Made by a program: the position numbers and the translations under genes. This document shows, in pieces, positions 7,526 through 15,905 of a DNA stretch of 64,000 bases. The first letter of the stretch is position 1. The number at the start of each line of letters is the position of its first letter. The notes beneath the pieces were generated by a model. That model was not told where the DNA came from. It saw only the letters and a list, made by a program, of their open reading frames with translations, and searched no databases. Source of the DNA: Haloechinothrix_A salitolerans (lineage in GTDB: Bacteria; Actinomycetota; Actinomycetes; Mycobacteriales; Pseudonocardiaceae); assembly GCF_039544105.1 (NCBI RefSeq), contig NZ_BAABLA010000123.1, one strand, 5' to 3'.

Positions 7526-8674
7526 TCAGGGGGCGAGGTCGCGTCCGATGATCTCTTTCATGATCGCGGTCGTGCCCGCATAAATGGTCTGGATGCGAGT
7601 GTCTACGAACGCCCTGCCGACCGGGTACTCCCGCATGTAGCCGTAGCCGCCGTGCAGCTGGAGGCAGGCGTCCATGACCCGTTTCTGCAGCTCGCTGACG
7701 TACCACTTGCCCTTCGCCGCGTCGACAGCGCTGAGTGTGCCCTTGTTGAACGCGAGCACCGACTTGTCGACATATGCCTGCGCGATGTCGATTTCGGTTG
7801 CCAGCTCGGCGAGTTCGAACCGGACGTGCTGGAACTCGCCGATCGGTTGTCCGAACGCCTGCCGCTCGAAGCAGTACCGGCGCGTTTCGTCGAAAATCGC
7901 CTTGCAGTTCGCGATCGCCTTGACCGAGACGCCGAGGCGCTCGCGCGGCAGGTGGCTCATCAGGTAGCGCAGGCCGAGGCCCTCCTCGCCGAGGACGTTG
8001 GCAGCCGGTACGCGGACGTCGTCGAAGAACAGTTCCGCGGTGTCCTGCGCTGGCAGCCCGATCTTCTCCAGCTTCCTACCCCTTGTGAAGCCCGGCATCC
8101 CGTTCTCGACGACGAACAGGGTGTAGCCCTTCGATCCCGCGTCCGGATCGGTCTTCGCGGCGACGATCACGACATCGGCCATGATGCCGCTTGAGATGAA
8201 CGTCTTCTGTCCGTTGAGGATCCAGTCGTCGCCGTCGCGATGTGCCGAGGTGCGGATGCCGCGCAGGTCGCTGCCGGCCCCGGGTTCGGTCATCGCGAGC
8301 GCGCCGATCAGCTCACCAGACGCGAAGCCAGGCAGCCACCGCTGCTTTTGCTCCTCGCTGGTCAAATCGAGCAGGTAGTGCAGCACCAGATCGTCCTGCA
8401 GCGCGATGGTGAGCGCGAAGGAGATCACGTGCGCCTTGGCGATCTCCTCGGCGGCGACCATGCGGAAGCGGTAATCCGGCTCGCCCGCGCCGCCGTACTC
8501 CTCAGGAATCTGCAGGCCGTAAATCCCGTGCTTGGCCGCTTCGGCGAACACGCCTCGGTCGATCCAGCCGTCGGTCTCCCACCGTTGGTGATAGGGAATC
8601 ACCTCGCGGGCGAGGAACTCCCGCACCGTCTCTCGGTAGGCCTCGTGGTCGGCGGTGTAGAGGTCACGTTCCAT
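7526..8674 (-). CDS. acyl-CoA dehydrogenase (LCAD/IVD-like base position)
   Basis: The 382-residue protein spans the three acyl-CoA dehydrogenase domains. AMTEPGAGSDL and the following K-T-F-I-S segment form the FAD and acyl-CoA site, and GGYGYMREYPVGR the C-terminal helix bundle. The usual YEGT Glu is replaced (YAGT), while Glu is present in the PRERL segment of the preceding helix; in long-chain and isovaleryl-CoA dehydrogenases that position provides the base, so I infer an active enzyme of that type. It introduces the alpha-beta double bond into an acyl-CoA, passing electrons to ETF. It lies three bases downstream of the thiolase and shares its promoter at 9866. Confidence 0.92.
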   Translation of the reverse strand: MERDLYTADHEAYRETVREFLAREVIPYHQRWETDGWIDRGVFAEAAKHGIYGLQIPEEYGGAGEPDYRFRMVAAEEIAKAHVISFALTIALQDDLVLHYLLDLTSEEQKQRWLPGFASGELIGALAMTEPGAGSDLRGIRTSAHRDGDDWILNGQKTFISSGIMADVVIVAAKTDPDAGSKGYTLFVVENGMPGFTRGRKLEKIGLPAQDTAELFFDDVRVPAANVLGEEGLGLRYLMSHLPRERLGVSVKAIANCKAIFDETRRYCFERQAFGQPIGEFQHVRFELAELATEIDIAQAYVDKSVLAFNKGTLSAVDAAKGKWYVSELQKRVMDACLQLHGGYGYMREYPVGRAFVDTRIQTIYAGTTAIMKEIIGRDLAP

Positions 8675-8677
8675 GCG

Positions 8678-9832
8678 CTACGCCAATCGCTCGATGACGG
8701 TGACGTTCGCCTGGCCGCCGCCTTCGCACATGGTTTGCAGGCCGTAACGGCCGCCGGTGCGCTCCAGCTCGTGCAGCAGCGTGATCATGATCCGAGCGCC
8801 GGACGCCCCGAGCGGGTGGCCAAGCGAGATGGCGCCGCCGTTGACGTTGGTCTTGCCCGGGTCCGCTCCGATTTCCTTGAGCCAGGCGAGCACGACGCTG
8901 GCGAAGGCCTCGTTGACTTCGAACAGGTCGATGTCGTCCACGGTGAGCCCCGTCTTGGCGAGTGCGTGCTGGGTCGCGGGTAGCGGGGCGATGAGCAGGT
9001 TGACCGGGTCCGAGCCGAGTACGGACATGTGGTGGATCCGGGCGCGTGGCCGGAAGCCGTGCGTGCGAACCGCGTCCTCGGACGCGATCATGAGTGCGGC
9101 CGAGGCATCCGAGATCTGGCTGGACGTCGCGGCCGTGAGTCGGCCACCAGGGGCCAGCGGGTCCAGCGCGCCCATGCTCTCTAGGTTCGTGTCGGCTCGG
9201 GGCCCCTCATCGTGCTCGACCCCATCAAGCGGCGTGATCTCCGCGTCGAATCGGCCCTGCTGCCTTGCCGTCACCGCGCGCTGGTGGCTTCGAAACGCGA
9301 ACTCCTCCAGGTCGGTGCGCTCGAATCCAAATTCGTCGGCGATCATCTCCGCGGAGCGGAACTGCGAGATCTCCGCCGTGCCGTAGCGCTCCTGCCACCC
9401 CTTGGAGCCCGACCATGGGTCGGTGGCGCCGTACGGCTCGCCCGCCAGGAAGGAACTGAGGATCGGGAACTGCGTCATCTTCTGCACCCCGCCCGCGACG
9501 ACCAGGTCGGCGGTGCCGCTCATGACAGCTTGCGCGGCGAAGTGCACGGCTTGTTGCGAGGAGCCGCACTGCCGATCGATGGTGACACCAGGGACAGTCT
9601 CGGGGAGTCCCGCGACCAGCGCGCACGTCCTGGCGATATCGCCAGCCTGGGAACCGATGGCGTCCAGACATCCGTACACCACATCGTCGATCGCGGCGGG
9701 GTCGAAGTCTCCCCGGTCGACCAGGGTGCGGATGGGATGCGCGCCAAGGTCGGCGGGATGCGTATCGCTGAACCCGCCCTTACGCCTGCCCACCGGCGTG
9801 CGGATGGCGTCGACGATATAGGCCTCGGGCAT
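8678..9832 (-). CDS. thiolase (acetyl-CoA acyltransferase)
   Basis: A full-length 384-residue thiolase. The nucleophilic Cys is in DRQCGSS (Cys89), the NEAFA loop and GHPLGASG provide the two conserved His-containing motifs, and the second Cys is in CEGGG (Cys369). The family cleaves 3-ketoacyl-CoA with CoA, releasing acetyl- or propionyl-CoA. The ATG at 9832 follows GAGGAGA. It is first in a two-gene minus-strand operon with the acyl-CoA dehydrogenase, giving the first and last steps of a beta-oxidation turn. An AT-rich element (9866-9889) of the shared type lies over its promoter. Confidence 0.93.
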   Translation of the reverse strand: MPEAYIVDAIRTPVGRRKGGFSDTHPADLGAHPIRTLVDRGDFDPAAIDDVVYGCLDAIGSQAGDIARTCALVAGLPETVPGVTIDRQCGSSQQAVHFAAQAVMSGTADLVVAGGVQKMTQFPILSSFLAGEPYGATDPWSGSKGWQERYGTAEISQFRSAEMIADEFGFERTDLEEFAFRSHQRAVTARQQGRFDAEITPLDGVEHDEGPRADTNLESMGALDPLAPGGRLTAATSSQISDASAALMIASEDAVRTHGFRPRARIHHMSVLGSDPVNLLIAPLPATQHALAKTGLTVDDIDLFEVNEAFASVVLAWLKEIGADPGKTNVNGGAISLGHPLGASGARIMITLLHELERTGGRYGLQTMCEGGGQANVTVIERLA

Positions 9833-9865
9833 GCTGTCTCCTCGGTCGAAGCTGTCTCAGTCCTA

Positions 9866-9889
9866 TCAAAATTAACATAAATTCAAAAC
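9866..9889 (-). promoter_or_regulatory. AT-rich operator-like element upstream of thiolase operon
   Basis: In the minus direction the block reads as TTTTGA, 17 bases, then TAGGAC, a plausible weak promoter for the thiolase. The spacer holds the TTAACATAAATT core, close to the cores at 14986 and 16931. The surrounding 293-base gap (9833-10125) also carries the divergent SCP2 promoter at 10006; I see nothing else in it. Confidence 0.55.
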
Positions 9890-10005
9890 CATGGTGGCGG
9901 TTGTGACAAGCGACATCTCGCTCACTCGTGGGCGAGCCGAGGCTGGCATGGGGACAGGCAGGCTGTGGTGTCGCTGCCGGCGCCTTGTCACTATCGGGCA
10001 ATGGT

Positions 10006-10034
10006 TTGAAATAGAATTAAAAATCCGCTACCAT
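10006..10034 (+). promoter_or_regulatory. promoter TTGAAA-17-TACCAT for the SCP2-P450 operon
   Basis: TTGAAA at 10006-10011 and TACCAT at 10029-10034 with a 17-base spacer containing AATTAAAAA then CCGC. The promoter at 53986, upstream of the second P450, has the same -35, the same spacing and nearly the same spacer, so both P450 operons appear to be under the same control. Confidence 0.7.
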
Positions 10035-10125
10035 GTGAGTCCAAGTAAGCCGGGGTTCGATGATGTCGGCGTACCGGTTCCAGCTCAATCATTGTGGTGC
10101 AGGATCACCCCGTCGTGGAGGAAGC

Positions 10126-10530
10126 ATGTCGTTCGCCAACGAGGATGAGGTTCGTCGGTACATCGGCGGAATCTTCGAAACCGCATTCAAGGACCCTGAG
10201 ATCGGCCCCAAGCTGGTGGACACCGGCATCGTGCTCAAGTTCGACTTCACCGAACCGGACGCCGTGCTGATCGTCGACATGCCGAACCAGCAGGTGTACC
10301 AGGGCGACGTGCCAGGGACGGAATGCAGCGCGACCATGTCGATGACCTGCGATGTGGGCAATGCCTACTGGCAGGGCAAGGTCAACCTGCCGTTCGCCAT
10401 GGCGCGCGGCAAGATCGGCGTCGACGGCAACGTCGCGTCGTTGCTCAAGCTGGCGCCGCTCGGCAAGAAGCTCTACCCGACCTATATCGAGACCCTCAAG
10501 AACGATGGCCGGGAAGACCTGCTGGCCTGA
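10126..10530 (+). CDS. SCP2-like sterol/lipid-carrier domain protein, 134 aa
   Basis: The ATG at 10126 has GGAGG six bases before it; the frame extends to 10060 without a ribosome site. The protein is a single SCP2 domain: N-terminal helices with RRYIGGIFE, a central beta-sheet and the C-terminal helix with LPFAMARGKIGVDGNV, the region that closes the lipid tunnel. SCP2 proteins bind sterols, fatty acids or acyl-CoA. It is first in an operon with a P450 41 bases downstream and an aldehyde dehydrogenase, which suggests that it presents a hydrophobic substrate to the P450. A paralogue lies at 42976. Confidence 0.88.
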   Translation: MSFANEDEVRRYIGGIFETAFKDPEIGPKLVDTGIVLKFDFTEPDAVLIVDMPNQQVYQGDVPGTECSATMSMTCDVGNAYWQGKVNLPFAMARGKIGVDGNVASLLKLAPLGKKLYPTYIETLKNDGREDLLA

Positions 10531-10571
10531 TCCCGAGGCTCACAACGGCACGCGAGAAAGTAGACATAGCG

Positions 10572-11828
10572 ATGACATCGACCGTTTCCCAGAAGCGCCA
10601 GTACGACCCTGTGTCGGTCTCGCCGCTGTCGTTCTGGGCAGCCACCGCGGCTGAGCGCGAGGAGAAGTTCAAGATTCTTCGCGACGAGCGCCCCGTCAGC
10701 TGGCACCCGCCGCTCGAGGGTGCCCTGATGCCGCCTGAGCAGGACGGGATCTGGGCGATCACCAGGCATGAGGACATCGTGACGGTCACCAAGGACTGGG
10801 AGACGTTCTCCTCAGCGCATGGTGTGCAGCAGGAGGAGGTTCCCGCCGAGATTCTCGAGGCCGCCGAGTCGTTCCTCGGGATGGACCCACCGCGGCACAC
10901 TCGTCTGCGCAGGCTGGTGAGCGCCGCCTTCACACCCAAGCGCGTCGCTGTCATCGAGGACCAGATCCGTAACCAGGCCAAGCAGATCGTCGACGACCTG
11001 ATCGAGGCTGGTGACTGCGACTTCGTGGAGCAGGTCTCCAAGCGCCTGCCGATGTGGACGATCTACGAGATGATGGGCCTGCCGCCGGAACAGCGCGAGG
11101 CCGGCGCCCACGCCGCCGACGGGATGGTGTCATGGGCCGACGAGGACGTCGCCGCGGGCCGCGAGCCGGGTGAGGTGCTCAACGAGTCGCTGGTGACCCT
11201 GCTCACGCTGGGTATGGAACTCGCGGAGCAGCGGCGGGCGAATCCGGCGGACGATCTGATGACGAACCTGGTCCAGGCCGAGGTCGACGGACAACGGCTC
11301 ACCGACGAGGAGATCGGCGCCTTCTTCGTGTTGCTCTCGGTGGCGGGCAACGACACGACGCGCAACACCATCACGCTGACCACGAAAGCGTTGTCCGACT
11401 TTCCGGAGCAGAAAGAGCTGCTCATGATGGACTACGACGGCCGGATCAAGACCGCCGTCGAGGAGTTCGTCCGCTGGGCGACTCCGGTGATGACCTTCCG
11501 TCGCACGGTCACGCACGACACCGAACTACGCGGTCAGCGCATCGCCGCGGGCGAGTGGGTGGTGATGTTCTACTCGTCGGGCAACCGGGACGAGCGGGTG
11601 TTCACCGACCCGCACGTCTTCGACATCACCCGTGACCCGAATCCCCACGTTGCCTTCGGTGGGGGCGGCGTGCACTTCTGCCTCGGCAACCAGCTCGCCA
11701 AGACGCAGCTGCGGGCGATCTTCAAAGAGCTGCTGTTTCGGGTGCCGAACCTGGAGGTCGGTGAGCCGACCTACCTCGTTGGCAACTTCGTGCACGCCGT
11801 GAAGAGCATGCCCTGCACGCTCGGCTGA
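10572..11828 (+). CDS. cytochrome P450 (CYP125/124-like class)
   Basis: The 418-residue P450 starts at the ATG at 10572. Key motifs: I-helix AGNDTTRN (258-265), ExxR in EEFVR (298-301), and the heme loop FGGGGVHFCLGN with the thiolate ligand Cys370. The I-helix and N-terminal DPVSVSPLSFW segment resemble actinobacterial P450s that oxidise terminal carbons of sterol side chains, terpenes and branched chains, but the exact family cannot be set by eye. Soluble bacterial P450s need a ferredoxin and reductase; candidates lie at 36410 and 36628. The next gene is an aldehyde dehydrogenase, fitting alcohol-to-acid oxidation. A close paralogue is at 54091. Confidence 0.93.
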   Translation: MTSTVSQKRQYDPVSVSPLSFWAATAAEREEKFKILRDERPVSWHPPLEGALMPPEQDGIWAITRHEDIVTVTKDWETFSSAHGVQQEEVPAEILEAAESFLGMDPPRHTRLRRLVSAAFTPKRVAVIEDQIRNQAKQIVDDLIEAGDCDFVEQVSKRLPMWTIYEMMGLPPEQREAGAHAADGMVSWADEDVAAGREPGEVLNESLVTLLTLGMELAEQRRANPADDLMTNLVQAEVDGQRLTDEEIGAFFVLLSVAGNDTTRNTITLTTKALSDFPEQKELLMMDYDGRIKTAVEEFVRWATPVMTFRRTVTHDTELRGQRIAAGEWVVMFYSSGNRDERVFTDPHVFDITRDPNPHVAFGGGGVHFCLGNQLAKTQLRAIFKELLFRVPNLEVGEPTYLVGNFVHAVKSMPCTLG

Positions 11829-11842
11829 TTGGGAGGAAACAC

Positions 11843-13252
11843 GTGACGTCCGACCTCGACCAGGCGGCGCCAGCGGGTGCCGAGACCCCTGGCATCGCCA
11901 CCACCGTCGCCGCGCTCCGCGCGACGTTCGCCTCGGGGCGGACGCGTGACGCGGAGTGGCGAATTCGGCAGCTGACCGGGATCGAGCGGCTCCTCGACGA
12001 GCGCGAGGACGAGATCGCACGCGCACTCGCGGAGGATCTCGGCCGCTCTCCCGCGGAGGCGTGGCTGGGGGACGTGGCTTCAACCAAGGCGGAAGCGACG
12101 TTCGCCCGTAAGCGCGTACGCAAGTGGATGAAGCGCAAACGTGTGCCACTCTCGCTGGGGTCGTTGCCAGGCCGGGGCTGGTACCAGTACGAACCGCTTG
12201 GGCTGGTGCTCGTCATCGGCCCGTGGAACTACCCGGTCTACCTTTCACTCGCCCCGCTCGTCGCCGCGATCGCCGCTGGCAACTGCGTGGTCGTCAAGCC
12301 GTCGGAGCATGCGCCCGCATCGTCGCGACTGCTCGCGCGACTGATCCCTGAATACCTTGACACCGACGCGGTCACGGTGGTTGAGGGCGAAGCCGAGGTG
12401 ACTCAGGCGCTGCTAGCACAGGGCTTTGACCACGCGCTGTTCACCGGCGGTACCGAGATTGGAAAACGGGTGATGGCGGGTGCCGCTCCGCACCTCACTC
12501 CGGTGACGCTCGAGCTGGGAGGCAAGAGCCCGGTCATCATCACGCGCAACGCCGACATCGAGGTGGCAGCGCGGCGAATCGCGTGGGTGAAGCTGATGAA
12601 CTCCGGTCAGATCTGCATCGCGCCCGACTACGTGCTTGTCGAGGACGTGGTGCGGGAGGAGTTCGTCGACGCTCTGGTCGCGACGATACGGAAGTTCCGC
12701 GCCGACCAGGAGTCTCCGACGACGCCGATCGTGAACGCACGGCAGTTCCAGCGGCTGGCCGGGCTGCTCGAGACGTCCGACGGAACCGTCGCCTGCGGGG
12801 GCGGGTCCGATCCGGACACACTCGGGATCGAGCCGACCGTGCTCGTCGACCCCAGTCCCGACTCGCCGGTGATGGCCGACGAGATCTTCGGGCCCATCCT
12901 GCCGGTGCTGACCGTCGACTCCCTTGACGACGCGATCGCGTTCGTCAACGCCCGGCCGAAGCCACTCGCCAGCTACCTGTTCACCTCGGACGCCGATGAG
13001 CGTGACCGTGTTCTCGCCGAGGTCAGCTCCGGTGGCGCCGTCGTCAACCACGTCGCGGTGCACTGCCTCGAGCCGCAGCTGCCTTTCGGCGGCGTAGGCA
13101 ACAGCGGCATCGGCGCCTATCACGGCCGGTGGGGCTTCGAGACGTTCAGCCACCGCAAGGCAGTGCTCGCCAAGCCGTCACGGCCGGATCCCACCTTCAT
13201 CTATCCGCCGTACAACTCGCTGAAGCTCGCGCTGATGCGGCGATTCTTCTGA
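11843..13252 (+). CDS. aldehyde dehydrogenase, ALDH3-like
   Basis: A GTG start at 11843 with GGGAGGAAA nine bases upstream, 14 bases after the P450. The 469-residue protein has the cofactor segment GPWNYP, the general-base Glu in TLELGGKSP, and the nucleophilic Cys in NSGQICIAPDY. The short N-terminus, the GPWNYP motif and the hydrophobic C-terminal tail ending in LMRRFF resemble class 3 (fatty) aldehyde dehydrogenases. It should convert the aldehyde formed after P450 hydroxylation into a carboxylate, ready for CoA activation. The substrate is inferred from the operon. Confidence 0.92.
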   Translation: MTSDLDQAAPAGAETPGIATTVAALRATFASGRTRDAEWRIRQLTGIERLLDEREDEIARALAEDLGRSPAEAWLGDVASTKAEATFARKRVRKWMKRKRVPLSLGSLPGRGWYQYEPLGLVLVIGPWNYPVYLSLAPLVAAIAAGNCVVVKPSEHAPASSRLLARLIPEYLDTDAVTVVEGEAEVTQALLAQGFDHALFTGGTEIGKRVMAGAAPHLTPVTLELGGKSPVIITRNADIEVAARRIAWVKLMNSGQICIAPDYVLVEDVVREEFVDALVATIRKFRADQESPTTPIVNARQFQRLAGLLETSDGTVACGGGSDPDTLGIEPTVLVDPSPDSPVMADEIFGPILPVLTVDSLDDAIAFVNARPKPLASYLFTSDADERDRVLAEVSSGGAVVNHVAVHCLEPQLPFGGVGNSGIGAYHGRWGFETFSHRKAVLAKPSRPDPTFIYPPYNSLKLALMRRFF

Positions 13253-13311
13253 CACCGAACTCCGCGCTCCCGCCGGCCGGAGCGTGGGTTGGCCATTCCC
13301 CGGGAGGTTAG

Positions 13312-13704
13312 ATGAGTCGGTACGACCCGTTCTCGTGGACCGGGCTTGTCGACGCGCCCGCGCTCGTACGCGGCGCGTCAACCGGCTTCACGGTGCTGGT
13401 CATCGGCGGACTGACCGCGCCGCTCGGTGCCCGGCTCATGCCGGTCACCGGTGCGGTCTGGCTTCCCCTGGTGGCTGTCGTGGCATTCGCGGTCGCGGGA
13501 GCCAAGATCGGCACCGCGCCACGGCCACCGCTGCACGGCGCCATCGCCGCCCTGGCCGCGTACCTGCTCGTGCTGCCGCTCGTGTTCCTCGGTGGTGGGG
13601 CGTATGGCAGCCAGCTGGCCGTAACGGCGGCCGCCGCGTTGCTCATCGGTGCCATCGCGGGTGCGATCCGCGCCCGCATGGCTGCCCGTACTCCTAATCC
13701 GTGA
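13312..13704 (+). CDS. small polytopic membrane protein, 130 aa, unknown
   Basis: The ATG at 13312 follows GGGAGG. Four hydrophobic segments (about residues 24-40, 44-62, 74-94 and 102-120) with short loops; no recognisable motif. It is the last gene of the SCP2-P450-aldehyde dehydrogenase operon, 59 bases after the dehydrogenase. Its stop codon lies within the left arm of a bidirectional hairpin. It might help move the substrate or product across the membrane, but nothing in the sequence shows this. Confidence 0.65.
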   Translation: MSRYDPFSWTGLVDAPALVRGASTGFTVLVIGGLTAPLGARLMPVTGAVWLPLVAVVAFAVAGAKIGTAPRPPLHGAIAALAAYLLVLPLVFLGGGAYGSQLAVTAAAALLIGAIAGAIRARMAARTPNP

Positions 13705-13742
13705 TCGGCGACGCCCCACACCCGCGGGGCGTCGCCGATCAC
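13701..13742. terminator. 17-bp perfect hairpin overlapping a stop codon
   Basis: Inverted repeat arms at 13701-13717 and 13726-13742 are fully complementary, with an 8-base loop. The left arm contains the stop codon of the membrane protein, and the right arm ends four bases before the stop of the convergent acyl-CoA dehydrogenase, so one structure ends both transcripts. Confidence 0.8.
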
Positions 13743-13746
13743 CACG

Positions 13747-14943
13747 TCAGCTCGTCAGCCCACCGCGCTTGATCAGCTGGCCGGCGATGACGTTGCGCTG
13801 GATCTCGTTCGTGCCCTCGCCGACGATCATCAGCGGGGCATCGCGGAAGTAGCGTTCCACGTCGTACTCGGTGGAGTACCCGTAGCCGCCGTGGATGCGC
13901 ACGGCGTTCAGCGCGATCTCCATCGCGGTTTCCGAAGCGAACAACTTCGCCATGCCCGCCTCCATGTCGCACCGCTCATCCGCGTCGTAGCGGTCGGCGG
14001 CGTGCAGCACGAGTTGGCGGGCGGCGGTCAGCGTGGTCGCCATGTCGGCGAGGTAGTTGCCGATGGACTGGTGCTGCCAAATTGGCTTACCGAAGCTCTC
14101 GCGTTCCTGGGCGTAGCGCAGCGCGTCGTCTAACGCGGCCTGACCGACGCCCAGCGCGCGGGAGGCGACTTGGATACGGCCGATCTCGAGGCCCTTCATC
14201 ATCTGCGCGAACCCCTCGCCCTCGACGCCACCGAGGACGGCGTCAGCGGGGCAGCGGTAGTCGTCGAAGGCGAGCTCGCAACTCTCGATGCCTTTGTAGC
14301 CGAGCTTGGACAGATCCCGCGAGACCGTCAGCCCTGGGCCGTGCTCGACGAGCAGCACGGAAATTCCCTTGTGCTTCGGCTCGGCCGATGGGTCGGTCTT
14401 GCACAGCAGCGCGATCAACTGGGACCGACGCGCGTTGCTGATCCAGGTCTTCGCGCCGTTGATCACGTACTCACCAGCCCCGGCCGCGGCCCCGCTCGCC
14501 GTGCTACCCCCACTGCCGGCGCGACGGGCGGTGGTTGTCATCGCCTGCAGGTCGGAGCCGCCGCCCGGCTCGGTCAGCGCCATGGTCGCGCGGATCTCGC
14601 CGGTGGCCATCTTGGGCAGATAGCGCTGCTTCTGCTCGGTGGTGCCGAATCTCGCGAGCAGCTTGGCGACGACGGTGTGGCCGCCCATGGCGCCTGCCAG
14701 GCTCATCCAGCCACGGGCGAGTTCGGTCGTCACGCCGACATAGCAGCGGGTCGACACGTGAACCTCGCCGTATGGCTCGGGGATCGCGAGCCCGTAGATG
14801 CCGAGCTCCTTCATCTGCTCGATGAGCTTCTCGGGGTAGGTGTTCTCGTGCTCGAGCTCGCGCGCGATCGGTCGCACCTCACGGTCGACGAAGTCCCGTA
14901 CGGTGTCGACGACGGCCTGCTCTTCCGTCGAAAGGCTGGTCAC
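13747..14943 (-). CDS. acyl-CoA dehydrogenase with classical GEGTNE base
   Basis: The 398-residue protein begins at a GTG (first base 14943) with GGAG upstream. It has the EPGGGSDL flavin/acyl site, K-T-W-I-S, and the catalytic Glu in GEGTNEIQ near the C-terminus, as in short- and medium-chain enzymes. Between the middle-domain strands is an unusual Gly/Ser/Ala-rich insertion (about residues 142-158), not expected in the family core and probably a surface loop. It oxidises an acyl-CoA to the enoyl-CoA with ETF as acceptor. It stands alone on the minus strand, divergent from the CitE-like gene, with which it shares the AT-rich element at 14986. Confidence 0.92.
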   Translation of the reverse strand: MTSLSTEEQAVVDTVRDFVDREVRPIARELEHENTYPEKLIEQMKELGIYGLAIPEPYGEVHVSTRCYVGVTTELARGWMSLAGAMGGHTVVAKLLARFGTTEQKQRYLPKMATGEIRATMALTEPGGGSDLQAMTTTARRAGSGGSTASGAAAGAGEYVINGAKTWISNARRSQLIALLCKTDPSAEPKHKGISVLLVEHGPGLTVSRDLSKLGYKGIESCELAFDDYRCPADAVLGGVEGEGFAQMMKGLEIGRIQVASRALGVGQAALDDALRYAQERESFGKPIWQHQSIGNYLADMATTLTAARQLVLHAADRYDADERCDMEAGMAKLFASETAMEIALNAVRIHGGYGYSTEYDVERYFRDAPLMIVGEGTNEIQRNVIAGQLIKRGGLTS

Positions 14944-14968
14944 GCCAGGCGCTCCTTCGCTGCTGTCG

Positions 14969-15002
14969 TTGCGGACAATCTGTACTTTAACGTAGATTAA
15001 AA
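14969..15002 (+). promoter_or_regulatory. divergent promoter region with TTTAAC...GATTAAAA palindrome
   Basis: TTGCGG (14969-14974), 18 bases, TAGATT (14993-14998) can drive the CitE-like operon. The core 14986-15002 is an imperfect inverted repeat, TTTAAC-GTA-GATTAAAA, and is the clearest version of the AT-rich motif found upstream of other operons here. It lies between divergent genes, so one protein bound here could control both. Confidence 0.6.
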
Positions 15003-15023
15003 GCCTGATGGGAGGGTGGACTT

Positions 15024-15905
15024 GTGACTGACGCCTATGTCACGCCGCGCTGCTGCCTGTCGGTACCAGCCACCGACGAACGCCGGTTCGCGAAGGCGGC
15101 GGCATCCGGCGCGGACGAGATCGTGCTCGATCTCGAGGACTCGGTGCCGCCCGGCGGCAAGGACGAAGCCCGCGAGCGCGTCGCCGCGTGGCTCGCGACG
15201 CAGGAGGTGCCCGCGGGAGTGTCGGTGCGGGTCAACGCGCCCCGCTCGCCGTGGTGTCATGCCGATATCGTCGCCGTCGGCGGCTCCGCTGGCGCCGACC
15301 GCTCGATCGTGGTGCCGAAGGTGGAGAACGCGGGCGATCTGGCGTTCGTCGACCGGTTGCTTGACGGCGTTGAGGCCGCGGCCGGGCGGGTGCCGCAGAC
15401 GAGCGTGCAGGCCCTCATCGAGTCGCCGGAGGGCCTGGCCAACCTGGGCGAGATCATGACCGCGACGCGGCGGCTCCGTGCGGTGATCCTCGGCTACGCC
15501 GACCTGGGCGCGGCACTCGGCCGGTCACCGGACGCCGGGGCGGATTCCTGGGCTCCCGCACGGCACGCGATGCTCGTCGCGGCGCGCACTGCGGGAGTCG
15601 CCGCGATCGACGGGCCGTTCCTCGGCGTCGACGCCGACGAGCCCTTCACCGACGCCGTGCGGCACGCCGCACGGTTCGGGTTCGACGGCAAGTGGGTCAT
15701 TCATCCGCGCCAGGTCGCCGCTGTGGTCGAGGCATTCACGCCAACGAGCGCTGAGGTCGAGCACGCCGATCGGGTGCTGGCCGCGCTCGAGTCAGGGCAC
15801 GCTCGCGGTGCGGGCGCGGTCGAGCTTGACGGGCAGATGATCGACGAGGCGCTGGCGGTGACGGCGCGCCGCACGCTGGCCAAAGCGGGGAGAAGCACGG
15901 CATGA
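15024..15905 (+). CDS. HpcH/HpaI-family CoA ester lyase (CitE-like)
   Basis: A GTG start at 15024 with GGAGGG 13 bases upstream. The 293-residue TIM-barrel protein has the LDLEDSVPPGGK motif (metal/CoA site), an Arg in the SVRVN strand, the metal-binding Glu in LIESPEGL, and the C-terminal GFDGKWVIHPRQ motif. The family cleaves or forms beta-hydroxyacyl-CoA or malyl/citramalyl-type CoA thioesters. It overlaps the next gene, a double hot-dog dehydratase, by four bases. The pair recalls malyl/citramalyl-CoA lyase plus mesaconyl-CoA-type hydratase, though the actual substrate may be a larger hydroxyacyl-CoA. Confidence 0.88.
   Translation: MTDAYVTPRCCLSVPATDERRFAKAAASGADEIVLDLEDSVPPGGKDEARERVAAWLATQEVPAGVSVRVNAPRSPWCHADIVAVGGSAGADRSIVVPKVENAGDLAFVDRLLDGVEAAAGRVPQTSVQALIESPEGLANLGEIMTATRRLRAVILGYADLGAALGRSPDAGADSWAPARHAMLVAARTAGVAAIDGPFLGVDADEPFTDAVRHAARFGFDGKWVIHPRQVAAVVEAFTPTSAEVEHADRVLAALESGHARGAGAVELDGQMIDEALAVTARRTLAKAGRSTA

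Noticed and set aside
14969..15002. KstR or KstR2 operators as explanation of the AT-rich blocks
   Set aside because: The blocks lack the AAC-GTT inverted pair with correct spacing that I would expect for KstR, and no steroid-ring genes are in the window.
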